Assembly (NCBI RefSeq): GCF_905147045.1
Contig: NC_065894.1
Coordinates: forward strand, 10,267,501 to 10,331,500
DNA length: 64,000 nucleotides
Direction of reading: 5' to 3'
From: Nymphalis io
Taxonomy: Eukaryota > Arthropoda > Insecta > Lepidoptera > Nymphalidae
Notes under the pieces: generated by a model
What the model saw: the letters and a program-made list of their open reading frames with translations, nothing else
What the model was told of the DNA's origin: nothing
Database searches by the model: none
Part shown: positions 1 to 11,978 of the stretch, piece by piece
How positions within the stretch are numbered: position 1 is the stretch's first letter
Layout of the letters: each line of letters begins with the position of its first letter
Translations under genes and position numbers: made by a program

Positions 1-1
1 C

Positions 2-693
2 ATCGAGACCAAAACAGATATGGGAAAATTACATAAATCTATAAATAATGAAGTTGATGGTAGTGACTTTGATGGTATACAAGAGGATATTGTTATTGAA
101 AAAGAAGATATTACTAAAGGTAAACCAGAAATTATATTAAATCAAGAAAAAATACTCCCGAAGACGATAGAACTACCAAAAGGTAATGTTTATAATTTTA
201 AAACCTACTTATTAACTCATTTCCTTGTTTTTTTTTTTTTTAATTCATGTTATTTCCTATTGGCTTTGTTTTTGGTCATAATTATTTTGCTGTTCAATTT
301 TACTTTTAAATACCATCAATACCAAAAATCTGATAGCAATTTCTCTATTTTTTCTCTTAAATAACTGAATAACTAAATTCGAACTATTTATCCCACGCTA
401 CTGCGTGTTGGTGGACAAACAAATCCTAGAATTTGATCTGACATAATCAAGTTTCCTTACCACGTTTTCCTTCACTGCAGAACGAGATGAATTATTATAA
501 ACACATGTAAATAACTTGAAAACTCAGTAGTGCTTGCCCGGATTGTTTCAAAGTTGAAGTCTAATTGAGTTTTGTTATTTTTGCAGCACCAAAAGATTAT
601 TCAATCGATATTCCAAAGGAACCAGCAAAGAATCCAATAATCGAATCTCCCGAAGATCTCGAGAAATGGCTCGACGATTTCTTAGACGGTTAA
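2..693 (+). CDS. Aven-like cell-death regulator, C-terminal two exons (partial)
   Basis: This is the 3' part of a plus-strand gene that begins left of the window. The first exon is open from the window edge and ends at 182 (AG|GTAATG). The second exon runs 587-693 after a TTGCAG acceptor, and the one-base phase carries over. The visible protein is acidic, low-complexity and lysine-rich, and ends with EDLEKWLDDFLDG. A short acidic E-x-L-x-x-W-L-D tail is the conserved C-terminus of Aven, an apoptosis inhibitor and ATM activator that binds Bcl-xL and Apaf-1 in vertebrates. The assignment rests on that short tail only. The upstream RGG-type and central parts lie outside the window. The intron (183-586) holds a decayed tRNA-derived SINE. 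Confidence 0.5.
395..555 (-). repeat. Decayed SINE B (tRNA-derived) copy
   Basis: Weak but colinear match to the SINE B family seen at 29097-29395: the blocks TTTCCTTACCACG, GAACGAGATGAATTAT and AGTAGTGCTTGCCCGG occur in the same order. It lies in the last intron of the Aven-like gene. Confidence 0.55.
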
Positions 694-1259
694 CAAATTC
701 AGAGGCGTCGACAAACCACGTCGTGACTTGAATTCCTTGCCACAGTCGGATACGTGAAACTATGTGTGCTTCTTTTTAATAACAGGGTTTTCTTCGCCAT
801 TAATGGGTTCAGTTATGATCATTTGTTTTTTCTAATTGATTGAGTACTCACGTACAAGGTTAGAAAACATTGATACTGTGTAACGATTTAATTGATTATA
901 TATAGAATTACATAGGCCTATTAATACAAGGTGTGGGCATCTTGAGTTAAATTTGTAAGGTTGGTTGATATTTATCGCTACTCTTCCGCTTTTTAGGCTT
1001 TTATCGTAAAATTAGTCTATAACCTTCCCCAATAAACTATCTTGAAAAAAGAATTATTCAAATTGGTAGTTCAATATTCGGTCAACCATACACCGGTTTT
1101 ATAATATACATTTTTAGACATAGCGCGTATTGCTAAGAGGCTGTTTATAAATATTTAAATGTAATGTACAACCGCTTTACACAGCGTACGTAGAACATAC
1201 TCTATATGACAAACATACGCTGGGGATTAACTCTGGCACATTTATAATGCTGGCGAGCT

Positions 1260-1547
1260 TTTTTTTTATAGAATAGGAAGACGGACGAGCATATGGGCCA
1301 CCTGATGGTAAGTGGTTACCAACGCCCATAGACATTGGCATTGTAAGAAATGTTAACCATCGCTTACATCACCAATGCGCCACCAACCTCGGGAACTTAG
1401 ATTTTATGCCCCTTGTGCCTGTAATTACACTGGTTCACTCACCCTTCTAACCGGAACATACCAAGTACTGCTGTTTTGCGGTAGAATATCTAATGTGGTA
1501 CCTACCCAGACGAGCTTGCACAAAGCTCTACCACCAGTTAAGCTACT
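1260..1547 (-). repeat. SINE A copy, near full length
   Basis: The element starts with a T-run and TATAGAATAGGAAGACGG and ends near GCACAAAGCTCTACCACCAG. Read on the minus strand it ends in an A-tail. The same ~290-bp unit recurs at about twelve places in the window, so it is a dispersed repeat. This sequence type is common in butterfly genomes. The family name is not assigned from sequence alone. Confidence 0.85.
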
Positions 1548-2524
1548 AATAAAATATATGGTATGTCATATGAGCTATATAAAAAAGGAGACGAATTTTA
1601 ATATGTTTGTACTATTCGTTTTGTACAATTATTGTCATCAATATTACTAGTATCCAATATGGTAATGTAAATAAAACACTATATAAATATATATTAATAA
1701 ATGTTTATTGAAAAACTTATATTACAAGACTTTTATTTATTCTTGCACAATTTAAAAAAAAATCAAAAATCTAGAATGTGATAAGGATTAGAAATGCTTA
1801 TCGCGAATATATCTTGATATCGTCAACTTCTTATATGTTACCATATCGTTCGTTACAATACGGCAACATATATGGCAGTTGGGAGCCCTAGACTTATAAG
1901 CGCAGGGTCAAATCGGGATTGCTGGCGAAAGGATGACTTTAATGGACAAACATAGTTTAAAAAATGATCAGCAAATCATCTAGCAACTAAGAAAACATAA
2001 TACCACGTCGAGCAATCAAATCGTGGAGGTTTGCAAACGATTTATTAATAATAACGTACAATTTATTTAAACAGAAACAAGCCACATACGGACGTACGAA
2101 TGGCGTCGTACATTAATATTGTAATGTAGTATATATACCCGCCAAAAAACAACGTAATACTAACTAATAACATCCCGCGGCAACTTTACATTCGATACCC
2201 ACAATAAAACACAAAATCGAGCATGACTAAAACTTGGATCATATATAAAATAAAACATCTTGAAATTAATGTGAAAGATTTCCGATTTTTGTCCCTATGG
2301 AAAATAATTAGAATATTTTTTACGTGTAGTAGGCAAATTTTAGCAACTGGAAATACTCTTTTCTCATGTAGAAGAAGTTTGTTTTAGAGAATTGCGAGAG
2401 TGGAATAGTTTTAATTTAAAAATATATGGCTTTTAAATATGTAATAGAAAAAGTAAAACATGTAGAAGTACTCTCCCATGACGAAATTAAAACACCCAAT
2501 GTTCTCTTTTTAAAACAAGTGATG

Positions 2525-2750
2525 TAAATGAATCTCATTAGGTAAATAACCCTCCTCTTACAACCCGGGTTCCTTCAAACGAGGCGTGAAGAGGCATCTT
2601 GCGGGCCGGCAAGGCGGTGACGGCTAGTACAGAACATTCTTCCCGACTGTACTGGCCGTCGTCGCGTTTGGACTCTACTACCACTTACCATCAGGTGGAG
2701 TAGAGTCATTTGCCATCCCGGACATATATATAAAAAAAAAACATGTTTAG
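2525..2750 (+). mobile_element. 5'-truncated LINE 3' tail
   Basis: A GC-richer block than its flanks, with GGCGTGAAGAGGCATCTTGC, GGCCGGCAAGGCGG and CCATCAGGTGGAGTAGAGTC, ending in an A-run at about 2730-2743. Such 'accatcaggtgg' tails are typical 3' UTRs of lepidopteran non-LTR retrotransposons. No open frame remains. Confidence 0.5.
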
Positions 2751-4174
2751 ACGAAATTAAAAAGTAATTAATGGTAGGAAAATCAATAACAAATATTTAC
2801 TAATAAAATATTAGAGGAAATAACGATTCATTCATAATGTAGTTGACTTTTTATTATTAATAATAAACTTATAGGAATATTGACTAAAATATACAGTTGT
2901 TATAATTTTGTTATTTTATACGACGGACAACAACCAAACCGATATATTAATTACAAATGTTAAGTTGCTATCGCAAAATTTTGTAATAATAACTATGATA
3001 AAGTCCGCTCAACGAACTATAGAATAGTTCGTTAAGCGTCGAAATCACAGCTTGTAAATGTTTCGTTTTCTTTTCCGTGGATGTACATTCCTTTTCCTGT
3101 ACCAATGTTTCTGAACGCGATGACTAGTTTCCTGAAAACGCCGTCGTCGTTGTCGTCGTCGCAATAGTATTTGTGTGTATCCTTTCCCTAATATTAATCA
3201 CTTCACAACAATTATTTATAAATCTTAAACATCACTATACCATAGTATTTACAAGAGTCCTCACACACAATTGCAATACATAAATCATTACTGCAATGCC
3301 ATAATAATTTTTTGACACAATATTCAACCATTTAAAACAACAACCATCATGACTCAGGTTGTATCATATCGTATATACAGAAAGGGTACCGCTGGTTTTT
3401 TAATGTTTCCCCCCACAGCTCCCGTGGGGGAAACGCGTAATACATTTTTCCAGCGTTAAAAAAAGCGTTTGTATCTTATCCCAACTGTAAATTCAAGCAA
3501 AAAAAATATTCGATATAAACTCTAAATAGCTACTGCATACTGACTAAAAATTTAAATACTTACACTGCTCACAGCTCCCACATTTCAATATACAAATATG
3601 GACACTTAACGTGGTAACAAGTTCATAAAAAACAGACCATAATAAAAAAAAACATTACTACATAATAATATGGAAAAAACAAGACACATTTACAATATAA
3701 ATAAACTGAAATCAATTTCATGTATTTTGGAGGCAAATGTTAAGTCTCCAAAATATTGAATTATTATTTTATTATTCTGAAACAGCAAACATTTTAGCAA
3801 ATATACATATATATATATATATAAATTCACAAATATTTTTACAAGTAACAATTACACTCATTTCAATGTATAGAAATCCAGGAAAATATGTGTCTGTCTC
3901 TTTAAGATTCATGTTTTTACAAAAACTATTTACAAATATAATCAAAATAATTTATTAAGATAATACACAAACAAAGTATTCACATTAGGATTAGGAATAT
4001 TGTGACGAACAACATATAATTAATTTTAAACTATAATACAATATAATAAAGTTCAGCGCAAACCGAAATCTCGTTGTCTTAATAGGTAAAATTTAAGGAC
4101 ACAGTCCTCAAATTTTTATCATAATGGAATTCTAGACTATTACTACAATAGAGACTTCGTTTCCGCTTTAACAT

Positions 4175-6771
4175 TTAATATCGATAGTTATAATGATTGC
4201 GATATTGTTTGTCACTCCTTCTGTCGTCGTAGTCGAAACCTTGCGTATGATGGAACTGGGACGATGAATGGGCTGGTTCTGTCTGCTTCAAGGTCTTGGC
4301 TCGTGCTGCTAGCTGCGAAACAAGTTGCGCCGGAGTCATGTGAGCAATCGAAATATTTGCACCTTCAACTTTACCGCCAGTAGGGTTGAACATAGATTTA
4401 GAACTAACCAAATCTTGTTCTACAACCTGGGTATGAACTGTAGATGAAAACTGTTCACGATCGATTGATGTTTCGGCATTTGTAAACTTTTTACTTTCAC
4501 GAATCTCACAAACTTCACAGAAAGGCTTTGTAGTTTGCACTGCCGCGTCCTTCGTATCCTTCTGAATCTTCTTCGGTTTACCAACAACCTTCTCGATGTC
4601 CAGCGTAGCTATGATAGAATCTACGATGAGTTTGTTCTGCCGAGACACTGCTGATGAATCGTATTTGGTGAAGTGAAAATCCATAGCTGCTTGACGCTTG
4701 AGAGGTGAACAAAACTTGGGTGCTAATTGTTTTTGTTCAGAGCCAATGAGACTGTTATTTATTAACAGTTGATTTGGCACCATAATGTTGCCAAGCCTAG
4801 ACATGGCGACGTGGCAGCGGTTCAACACTGGAAACACAGAAGTTTCGAAAATGTTTAACTTGTAACACTTTAAATACTACAATAACGGGTGAAGATTCTG
4901 TTATTCAAAACATAATGACTGTCACATTATCGCCATAGTAAGGAAAGTCTAGTTGATCAAATAAGCACCTAAACAATACTGCATGTGAATTTGAGTACCT
5001 ATAAAAAATACTTAGGTAATCTTTACACATATATGTATAAAATGTTTTAAAATTTGTGTTCATAGTTCTTTAATTAATAATAATTGAGTCCACTTTTTCT
5101 TCACAAATAAATATTTTTAAATCAAAATATGTATTTTCCAACCAAAAATCTTAACATGAAAACATTCATAAATTTTTACCCACCAGCAACTCTTGTATGG
5201 GTATCCATAGCTTGGCATAAACCTGTAACGATAAAAACAAATTAACAGCACATCAATGATTAATGCAGACTACAATTGATCAGAAATTTAAAAGAAACAA
5301 TAAATAAATCATTAGTATTAATAAATTGAAACTTACATTTAAAATTAGTACTGCAAAAATATTTATACCTTTACTAGGAGCCAATTTCAAATAATCTTCA
5401 TGTGATAACTTTCCCTCTGCAACCAGCTGTAAGGTTAAAGTTTATGTAAATTTGAATAATCAGCACATTTGTACAGAATGGAAGAAATATAATTACTTTT
5501 GCCAATGCATCAATTTGTGCACTCTGCATAGTTTCTGGTGCATTTTGGAGTGTCGATTGATTAGTTATAGCCGGAACAGCAATGTGCTGTGAAGGAATGA
5601 TTGGAGGTGGTTGAGTGGGATTAAAAATTGATGGGTCTGAGGATGTTGAGGAAATGTTAGGGGCTGGTACAGGTTGAGGCACTGGCAAAACCATTGGTGG
5701 AGTTGGTTGAGTTCCATATTCATATGGAATTCCATAACCACTGTACCCTTGAACCTGAGTATATGAATAATTAGGTGCATTTCCATATTCAACAGGGACA
5801 GGATTAGCGTACTGTGGTTCTGGTTCAACCTGGTAAGGAATTTCAGTTTTAACCGAGGAATATTCAGGTGGCGGTAGATAATCTTTAGGGTAAAGAAAAT
5901 CATCTCTCTCAGATTTATAGTTAGATGATCGCGATCGATGACGTTCTTCTCTCCATCTCTCATGTCTGCGAACAGGCGAATGTGATCGTGACTGATGACG
6001 AAACCGCTTGTATGGTGATCTTGATCGACGATCTCGACGAAATTCTGGACTTACTCTTCGAGGACTATATCTATTGTATTTACGAATGCTTTTATGAGGA
6101 CTATGATACCGTACACTAGGCCTTCTATGTGGGCTATGATGCGGTCGTCGAGGGCTCCCATGCGCACGTCTGTACCTTGGAGGCGTCTCTCGCCGTCTCA
6201 TAGGAGAATCACCACTATAACGCATATGCTTCTGCCGATGCTCTCTAGCTGGTGAAAAAACACCACTTTTATTAACGGATAAACGTTTTCTGGCTTCAAC
6301 AGCTTTATGATCTTCAAAAAAGTCTTCAAGTTCAGTTCCAGGTGGACATAAGTCACTACCAGACCCTAAATGCTTAGCTAAGTATTCCTTAACCTTTACT
6401 TCTTTGTCTCTTCTAATGGCTTCATTCGTTTTGTTTGGATCACGTCGACTGCCAGGCTTAATATAGTCATCCAAATGATCACTATCGAGTCTCTGTCGAC
6501 TACTTTGTTTGTTATGAGAAGGAGACTTATTTGGCCTCCACCTTAACCTGTCATCTCTTGTTTCATCCTCTTGTCTAACTATTAGTTCTCTCAAGTCACG
6601 AACATTATCAACTGCTAAATTAATACGCGCTCGTGAACCATGCGCTTTTTTGTCTTCATCATCCCAACTATCGATCACACTAAGACCTTCCATAAACTCT
6701 TCCTTGTTGAAATCATCGAAGAAATCACTGGGAATATCTTCGCCCTCTGAAGAACCTCTTTGATTTTCCAT
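4175..6771 (-). CDS. Arginine/serine-rich nuclear protein, 4 exons (family not recognised)
   Basis: Exons on the minus strand are 6771-5497, 5426-5369, 5222-5184 and 4827-4175. All joins use GT/AG sites and keep phase, giving about 674 residues. The start is the first ATG of a long open exon. The N-terminus is acidic (SDFFDDFNKEEF). Residues about 190-295 are an RS/RH/PR-rich basic tract with many RRxSP and SRSRS-type motifs. A Pro/Tyr/Gln-rich segment follows, then a conserved-looking helix (LVAEGKLSHEDYLKLAPSK) that spans the exon 1-2 junction, and a C-terminal region with a lone CEVC pair. RS tracts of this kind are typical of splicing or nuclear-speckle proteins. I infer a role in RNA processing but cannot name an orthologue, and no RNA-binding or zinc-finger domain is evident. 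Confidence 0.8.
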
Positions 6772-7630
6772 TAGGTTATATTATATTAATTCATAAAACT
6801 GAAGGATAATAGTAATCTTTGTTATTACGGACAAACCGGTGAACGTAAACAATAAGCTACTAAAATGAGTAAAATATAAATAAGAGTACAAAATCTTAAT
6901 AATAGTAAAAATTGCAACATGCAAACACGACCACTACATATACTTATATTCACTATTTGAGGTAAAAAATACATCAAATGAGTATTAGAAAATTATTATT
7001 ATACATTTACATAATCACTAAACTGATGATACAGCGAAATCAGTTTCCGTTTTTGCAAAGGTTTTCAATTTGAAAACCTCTAATAGCAAATAGCATTATG
7101 TCAATTGTCAATAACAATTCACAAATAGTCAAACCACAGCCACAGTCCACAGAGTTTTAACTTTCAGGTTGATTTATCTCTTATTTGTATTTTTGTATAG
7201 ACTTGAATTAAAAGTCTAGGATATTTTACTAATTGAAATTCTTACGCTGCGCTGATATTCATTTCAATACAATTTCAAAAGATTTTAATTAATTATATAT
7301 TGGTATTGAATATTAGGTGTAGAGGTAAGGAGACGTAGATCATATTGCGTATTGCATCACATAAAATAGTATATACACTTGGTAGAACCTTTTTGTACGA
7401 AATAATTGATAAACTCCCAGAATGGCTCTACTGTAGGTAGATGCTGTGTTTAGATGGTAAAAGTTATATTAACATTCAATCAATTGTTGCTTGGTGGTAG
7501 AATATATGATGAGTGGGTGGAACCCACCCAGACGGGCTTCTACCAATTAAGCATCGCCATCTAAATTTCAAACATATCGAGGGATAAGTTTTACAAATTA
7601 CTTATCCTTAAGACCTTAGCCTTACATTCA
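6772..7630. other. Upstream region of the RS-rich gene
   Basis: AT-rich flank with no recognisable gene. It presumably contains the minus-strand promoter just right of 6771. A SINE A fragment lies at 7490-7560. Confidence 0.4.
7490..7560 (-). repeat. SINE A fragment
   Basis: GGTGGTAGAATATATGATGA then GTGGGTGG and CCCAGACGGGCTT match the 5' part of SINE A copies such as 56350-56610. The rest of the unit is missing. Confidence 0.6.
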
Positions 7631-7852
7631 CGGTTTCTCGTAGACAGAGAAACCAATAAACGATTTCACGGTCCCGTAGACAGAGAAACTTATAGACAAA
7701 GGGGATATAAATATTAAAAAGTAAAATTTAATAACCTCGTTTTGTTTTGATTAAATCCTGAAAATTATTTATGTCCCAAAACAGGGAATGCAGTTACTAT
7801 GGAAACATTATATAGTCCTCCTCATCGATTTCGATGACGGCGACCCTAGAAA

Positions 7853-8434
7853 TTAATTGTTATTTCTAGCATGAGCCCTAATGTGGCTCGCTAGACCAAA
7901 TTTGGTTTTAAAAACCCTACGACACGTGTTACAATACAATTGGCCCACAGAGTTGTATTTGTATGTGTAGGATGGCTTAAGTCTCTCTTTTCTTAACTGG
8001 CGCTTTTCGTCTAGTGCGTGAAGGCGGTTTTTCTTCAAACGTTTTGATCTTTTTGTAGATGGCAGAGCGCCAAGATGCCCTTTGGGAAGCGAGCTCCACC
8101 CAACACTCTATGCCAATGACACAAGCTTTTAGATGTCTTTTAAACACGTCCTTGTATCGCAAATACTGACCACCATGCTTCCGTTTGCCTTTAGCTAACA
8201 CCGAATAAAATACAGCTTTAGGCAAACGACGATCGTCCATGCGTAGGACATGCCCACACCATCTGAGTTAGGGACGTGATCCTGCCACTTGATACGTAAA
8301 ATTGAACGTAGACACCTTAGGTGATATGTGTCAAGTTTTTTGATGTCTGATTTGTAGATACTCCATGTCTCTGAGCCATATAATAGAACAGGGATAATTA
8401 GTGCCTTATAGACACTGATCTTTGTCTCTGACAT
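7853..8434 (-). pseudogene. LINE C-terminal domain with C2H2 finger, frameshifted
   Basis: Three overlapping frames together encode a typical LINE tail. First comes ISVYKALIIPVLLYGSETW (8434-8195), then the connection segment (8240-7977), then a C2H2 finger with C-x2-C and H-x3-H spacing around YCNTCRRVF and LASHIRAH (8038-7853). Two frame changes are needed to read it through, so it is a pseudogene. Confidence 0.75.
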
Positions 8435-9462
8435 TAAGTTGAATTTGGTTTCTGCACCTCTCTAGCGCGTCTCTCATTACCACAGCAAAGTATATGGCGA
8501 AAAGTGTAGGTGCCATGACACATCCTTGCTTTACTCCGCTAGTTATTACAATATCCTCAGACAGTTCGTTTTCGTGCTGAATCTGGGCTTTCATGCCAAC
8601 ATGAAGTTGGCGAACCAAATTCACGAATTTCTTCAGATACCCCAATTTTTGCAGAACAAGCCAAAGAGCCTCGCGTGGTACCCTATCAAATGCCTTCTCT
8701 AAATCAACAAAGCACATGAATAGGGGCTGTTGATGTTCGAGACTTTTCTCGTGAAGTTGCCTTACAATTGAGATGGTGTCAACAGTTCCTCTACTGGGAC
8801 GAAAGCCACATTGGCTTTCGGGAAGATGCTGTTCAGCCAACTCACTGAGACGGGAGTTTATGATGTGAGCAAGGATTTTGCCGGCACTGGAGAGGAGCGA
8901 TATACCTCGGTAAGAGCTACAATCGGAAACATCTCCCTTCCCTTTGTATAGCTTACAAATTATCGCATCCTTCCATTCTTGTGGAACCTCTTCAGTTTCC
9001 CACACGTTAAGGATAAGATGGTAAAGCCTGCTAACAATATGTTTACCACTATACTTATAGACCTCAGCTGGTAGTTGGTCCATTCCTGGGCTTTTTGAAT
9101 TTTTAAGACGCTTTACAAACTCTTCAAATGTCGGTGGATTGTCTAGGTATTCACTGACTGGAAAATCCTCAAGTGAGTTTACATAGGACAGGTTAGCACT
9201 GAGTGTGGTAGGATTCAAAACATCATTAAAATGTTCGGCCCAACGTTTCAAGACAGAATTTTTATCCGTAACTCTATGCTGCCGTTTTTCTGAGTCGCGG
9301 ACCGTAAATCGCGTGTATAGCTTCGAAGAACTTTCCGGTGAGGTTCATATCGGCGTAGTGCTGAAGTTCAGCAGCTTTTTCCTTCCACCATTTGTCCTTA
9401 AGTTCGCGAACTCTCAATCTTAGTTTGTGTTGTGATTCCTTTTTGTTATGTACATTCGCCAA
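8406..9462 (-). pseudogene. LINE reverse transcriptase with internal deletion
   Basis: The linker WWKEKAAELQHYADMN (9462-9274) is followed by the RT core (9251-8406). The core has the fingers/palm motifs SPGMDQLPAEVYK, YRGISLLSSAGKIL, GFRPSRGTVD, FVDLEKAFDRVPR and SGVKQGCVMAPTLFA. The next expected block, with the (F/Y)ADD catalytic pair, is absent: the frame passes from RCRNQIQLN straight to the STKI/VYKA-type thumb region. This indicates an internal deletion, which would abolish polymerase activity. Confidence 0.8.
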
Positions 9463-9665
9463 TTTAGAGTTCAGTATATGTCTGTGCTCTTCTACGAGTA
9501 GGTTGATGTCATCATCAAATGCGTCGAACCAGTCCTGGTTTCTCTTTACTGGTTTACCGATGGTGTTTAGGATACAGCCATGAAGGTTTTTTGCTCATCC
9601 TCTATTGAGAAAAACTCAGTTTGAGGAGCACATGCAGCAAATTCTGAATCCACCTTATTACCTAA

Positions 9666-10604
9666 CTATGTTGAGTTTATGAGTTTCGAGAAGGCTAATT
9701 TTGATGGTATTTTGTGGGGTGTCCGTCGTGGAGCTTTAAGTACTAAGCGGATTTTCGATCTAATGAGTCTATGGTCAGTCCAGTCCAGCGCCCCACGCAT
9801 TGCTCTCGTTATGAGAACATCCCGTAAGTCTTTACGTCGGACAATGACATAGTCCAGAAGATGCCAGTGTTTGGATCTAGGGTGCATCCACGAGGTTTTA
9901 AATTTATCAGAAAGGCGAAAAAATGTGTTTGTGATACTAAGATCAAGTTCGGCACACAGCGACAATAAACGTGTACCGTTATCATTACAGCTCCCAATAC
10001 CATGTTTGCCCAGGACACCAACCCAGAGATCGTGATCCGTCCCTACTCGGGCATTGAAGTCCCCGAGCAAAATGATCTTATCATGTCTTGGTACAGCATC
10101 AAGAGCCAGACGAAGTTGTTGGTAAAACGCCTCTTTATCTTCATCCGGTGATGGCAAGGTGGGTGCATAGGCACTAAATAGATGGACATATTTGTTGCGT
10201 GCGATTGGTATACGTAGAGTCATGAGACGGTCATTGACAGCCTCAGGTAAGTCACTCAGATCTCTTGCCAATTTATTGCGTATAGCAAAACCTACACCAC
10301 TACCCGCTCTCTCACCGTCAGGACGTCCACTCCAGTAGTAAGTGTAGCCGCCGAGTGGTTCACATAGCTCACCGCACCCACACAGATGGGTTTCACTAAT
10401 TGCAGCTATATCGATTTTGTAGCGAGCTAGTTCTCGCGCTATAAGAGCAGTTTTTCGCTCCGGGCATAAGTTTATGTCGTTATCCACTAAAGTTCTTACA
10501 TTGCAGGTGGCAATGGAAAGTTGTTGAGTAATGAATGTAAAATGTTTGTTTAGCTTATTCTTTCTACCGCATTTATCGATGTCCAGGCGCCCACGGCTTA
10601 GCAC
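9666..10604 (-). pseudogene. LINE apurinic/apyrimidinic-type endonuclease ORF
   Basis: A 312-residue open frame with the exonuclease III-like signature: CNVRTL near residue 35, ISETHL, the SGVGFAIRN block, LLGDFNARVG and a terminal DHRLI. These are the motifs of the LINE endonuclease that nicks target DNA. The frame itself is still open, but it belongs to a LINE whose RT is broken, so it is annotated as a dead mobile-element ORF. Confidence 0.8.
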
Positions 10605-11699
10605 CTAGATGGTGGATGAGACGGACTATGTTTGGGCCACCTTTTCTAGGCCCCTCCTCTATGCAGAGGAAAGCAGAGCGATCCTAAATAGGGCTGCTTC
10701 GTCACCAGCCGTGCTGCCGAACCCAGAACCCCGCCTCTGTCGGTTCCGGGAGCGACCACTCTCGCCTGGCCGCCTACGTGCAGGGTGTCAACTAAAGCCT
10801 CGGTACATCGATACCTCGACCCCACTGCCTTCACCCCATCGCCGCAGGACTTTTTAAAATCAGATCCGGGAAGAATAATTAGGGTCATCTGCGCGTGAAC
10901 TTTTTTATAGTGGATAAGCGGTTGCGCGGGTGCAGATCCACTTCACTCATCCCTACACCTGTGCTCCGATGGTCCGGTAAACCGGAACGATCGGCAGTAG
11001 TCGGAATGCAGTGGAAAGGCCATATGTCACTATATGGACTCTGACAAATGCCCTTCAGGTTTTCCACGTTACCTTTTTATTTTTCGGGAGCCACCGATAA
11101 CTAACTCACAGATGTTCGTGAATTAGTCCCCTTCTTTAGGTTTAGCCCACTAACGTGGTTGCCCGGGGTGTGGCCGCTGTGACTACAGCTTCTTGGAGCC
11201 ACTAAAGAAGAGATCGTGGAGGTTAATAATAATTGCGAACACTCCACTACACCCCAAACATACATTATACGCACACATTGACAAACTATCACTGTCTCAA
11301 CTCAATCGTAGGTTCACGGCCCCTTGGTCTATTAGTTTCTCTGTCTACGCTTGGTCCATTACGCCGGCAATTTTCTTCTTGCTATCGCTTTAACGTGAAA
11401 TAATACGACAATGCACCATTGTATAACCTTCGATATGATATAAGGATTGTTTCTCTGTGTTTTCACTGGATTAGAATTGTTTTCTAACATAAAAATATAC
11501 AAAAATTTAACAACAAACACAAAGAACGTATCAACTGTCAAGTTTGTTTCGCTACTTGAGTAGCTAAGTGTTAGCTGGTTACGCGGTAAGAAGAAAATAA
11601 AAAATTCTATCTCTGTCTAAATCATTTGTAACGTTATTTTTTGTGAAAGAAATTGTCATTGTGTCTATTAGTTTCTCTGTCTACCGTCTACGCTGTCTA

Positions 11700-11957
11700 T
11701 ACTCCATAATCTCGGCCTGTCACTTACACCAAAACGTAGTTCCAGCTTATATGTATTATCTGTGACGTAGTGGTTATTTATCTTTGCTTACCGGCTCCTA
11801 CTTCAGTTGCCAGTAAAATGTACATAATATGTACTCTGTGATAGAGACTAGGAAGTGTATATACTTTTGGCAGTCGTATTGACTTGTGTTTGTTGTTACT
11901 TGTTTTTATTAGATTGTCTATTTTGGCGCAAAAAGATTTTATACAACAACTCTGCTA
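11700..11957. other. Upstream flank of the mu2-like gene
   Basis: AT-rich flank presumed to hold the promoter. No clear TATA box or initiator was identified. Confidence 0.3.
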
Positions 11958-11978
11958 ATGGACTTAATTAATCCGTAA
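11958..11978 (+). promoter_or_regulatory. Upstream ORF overlapping the mu2-like start
   Basis: ATG GAC TTA ATT AAT CCG TAA is a six-codon upstream ORF. Its stop shares a base with the gene's start codon (TAATG). Termination-reinitiation or leaky scanning could tune translation of the mediator. This is inferred from sequence only, and the transcript start is unknown. Confidence 0.4.

Larger units (their letters stand above)
694..4174. other. 3' UTRs and intergenic DNA
   Basis: An AATAAA at 1031-1036 is a possible poly(A) signal for the Aven-like gene. The rest is AT-rich and holds a SINE A copy (1260-1547), a LINE 3' tail (about 2525-2750), two hairpins (3006-3038, 3405-3434) and a GTC trinucleotide run near 3140-3165. 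About 3900-4174 is probably the 3' UTR of the minus-strand RS-rich gene, with AATAAA-type sites on the minus strand near 3951. No convincing coding region was seen. Confidence 0.5.
7740..11290 (-). mobile_element. Non-LTR retrotransposon (APE-RT LINE, probably RTE-like), degenerate
   Basis: Minus-strand order is 5' leader (about 11290-10605), AP endonuclease (10604-9666), linker, reverse transcriptase (about 9462-8406) and a C-terminal domain in several frames down to 7853 with a C2H2 finger. The proteins resemble the 'craniofacial development protein 2-like' endonuclease plus RT widely annotated in invertebrate genomes. Clade placement as RTE-like is tentative. Frame breaks, and loss of the segment that should carry the RT catalytic box, show that the copy is dead. 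Confidence 0.85.
7640..11348. repeat. Inverted repeat pair flanking the dead LINE
   Basis: GTAGACAGAGAAAC occurs at 7640-7653 and 7676-7689. Its reverse complement occurs at 11335-11348 and again at 11671-11684. The match between 7675-7704 and the reverse complement of about 11320-11349 extends to about 30 bp with two mismatches. The 7632-7654 copy is itself a small hairpin (GGTTTCTC/GAGAAACC). The arrangement looks like terminal or foldback repeats of a larger element into which the LINE inserted, but no transposase was found. Confidence 0.5.

Noticed and set aside
1375..1650. 91-codon plus-strand ORF
   Set aside because: It is SINE A read in the antisense direction; similar ORFs appear at 26275-26475, 42387-42590 and 56392-56693.
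5565..5963. 132-codon alternative frame inside the RS-rich gene
   Set aside because: Overlaps the long exon in another frame and lacks independent support.
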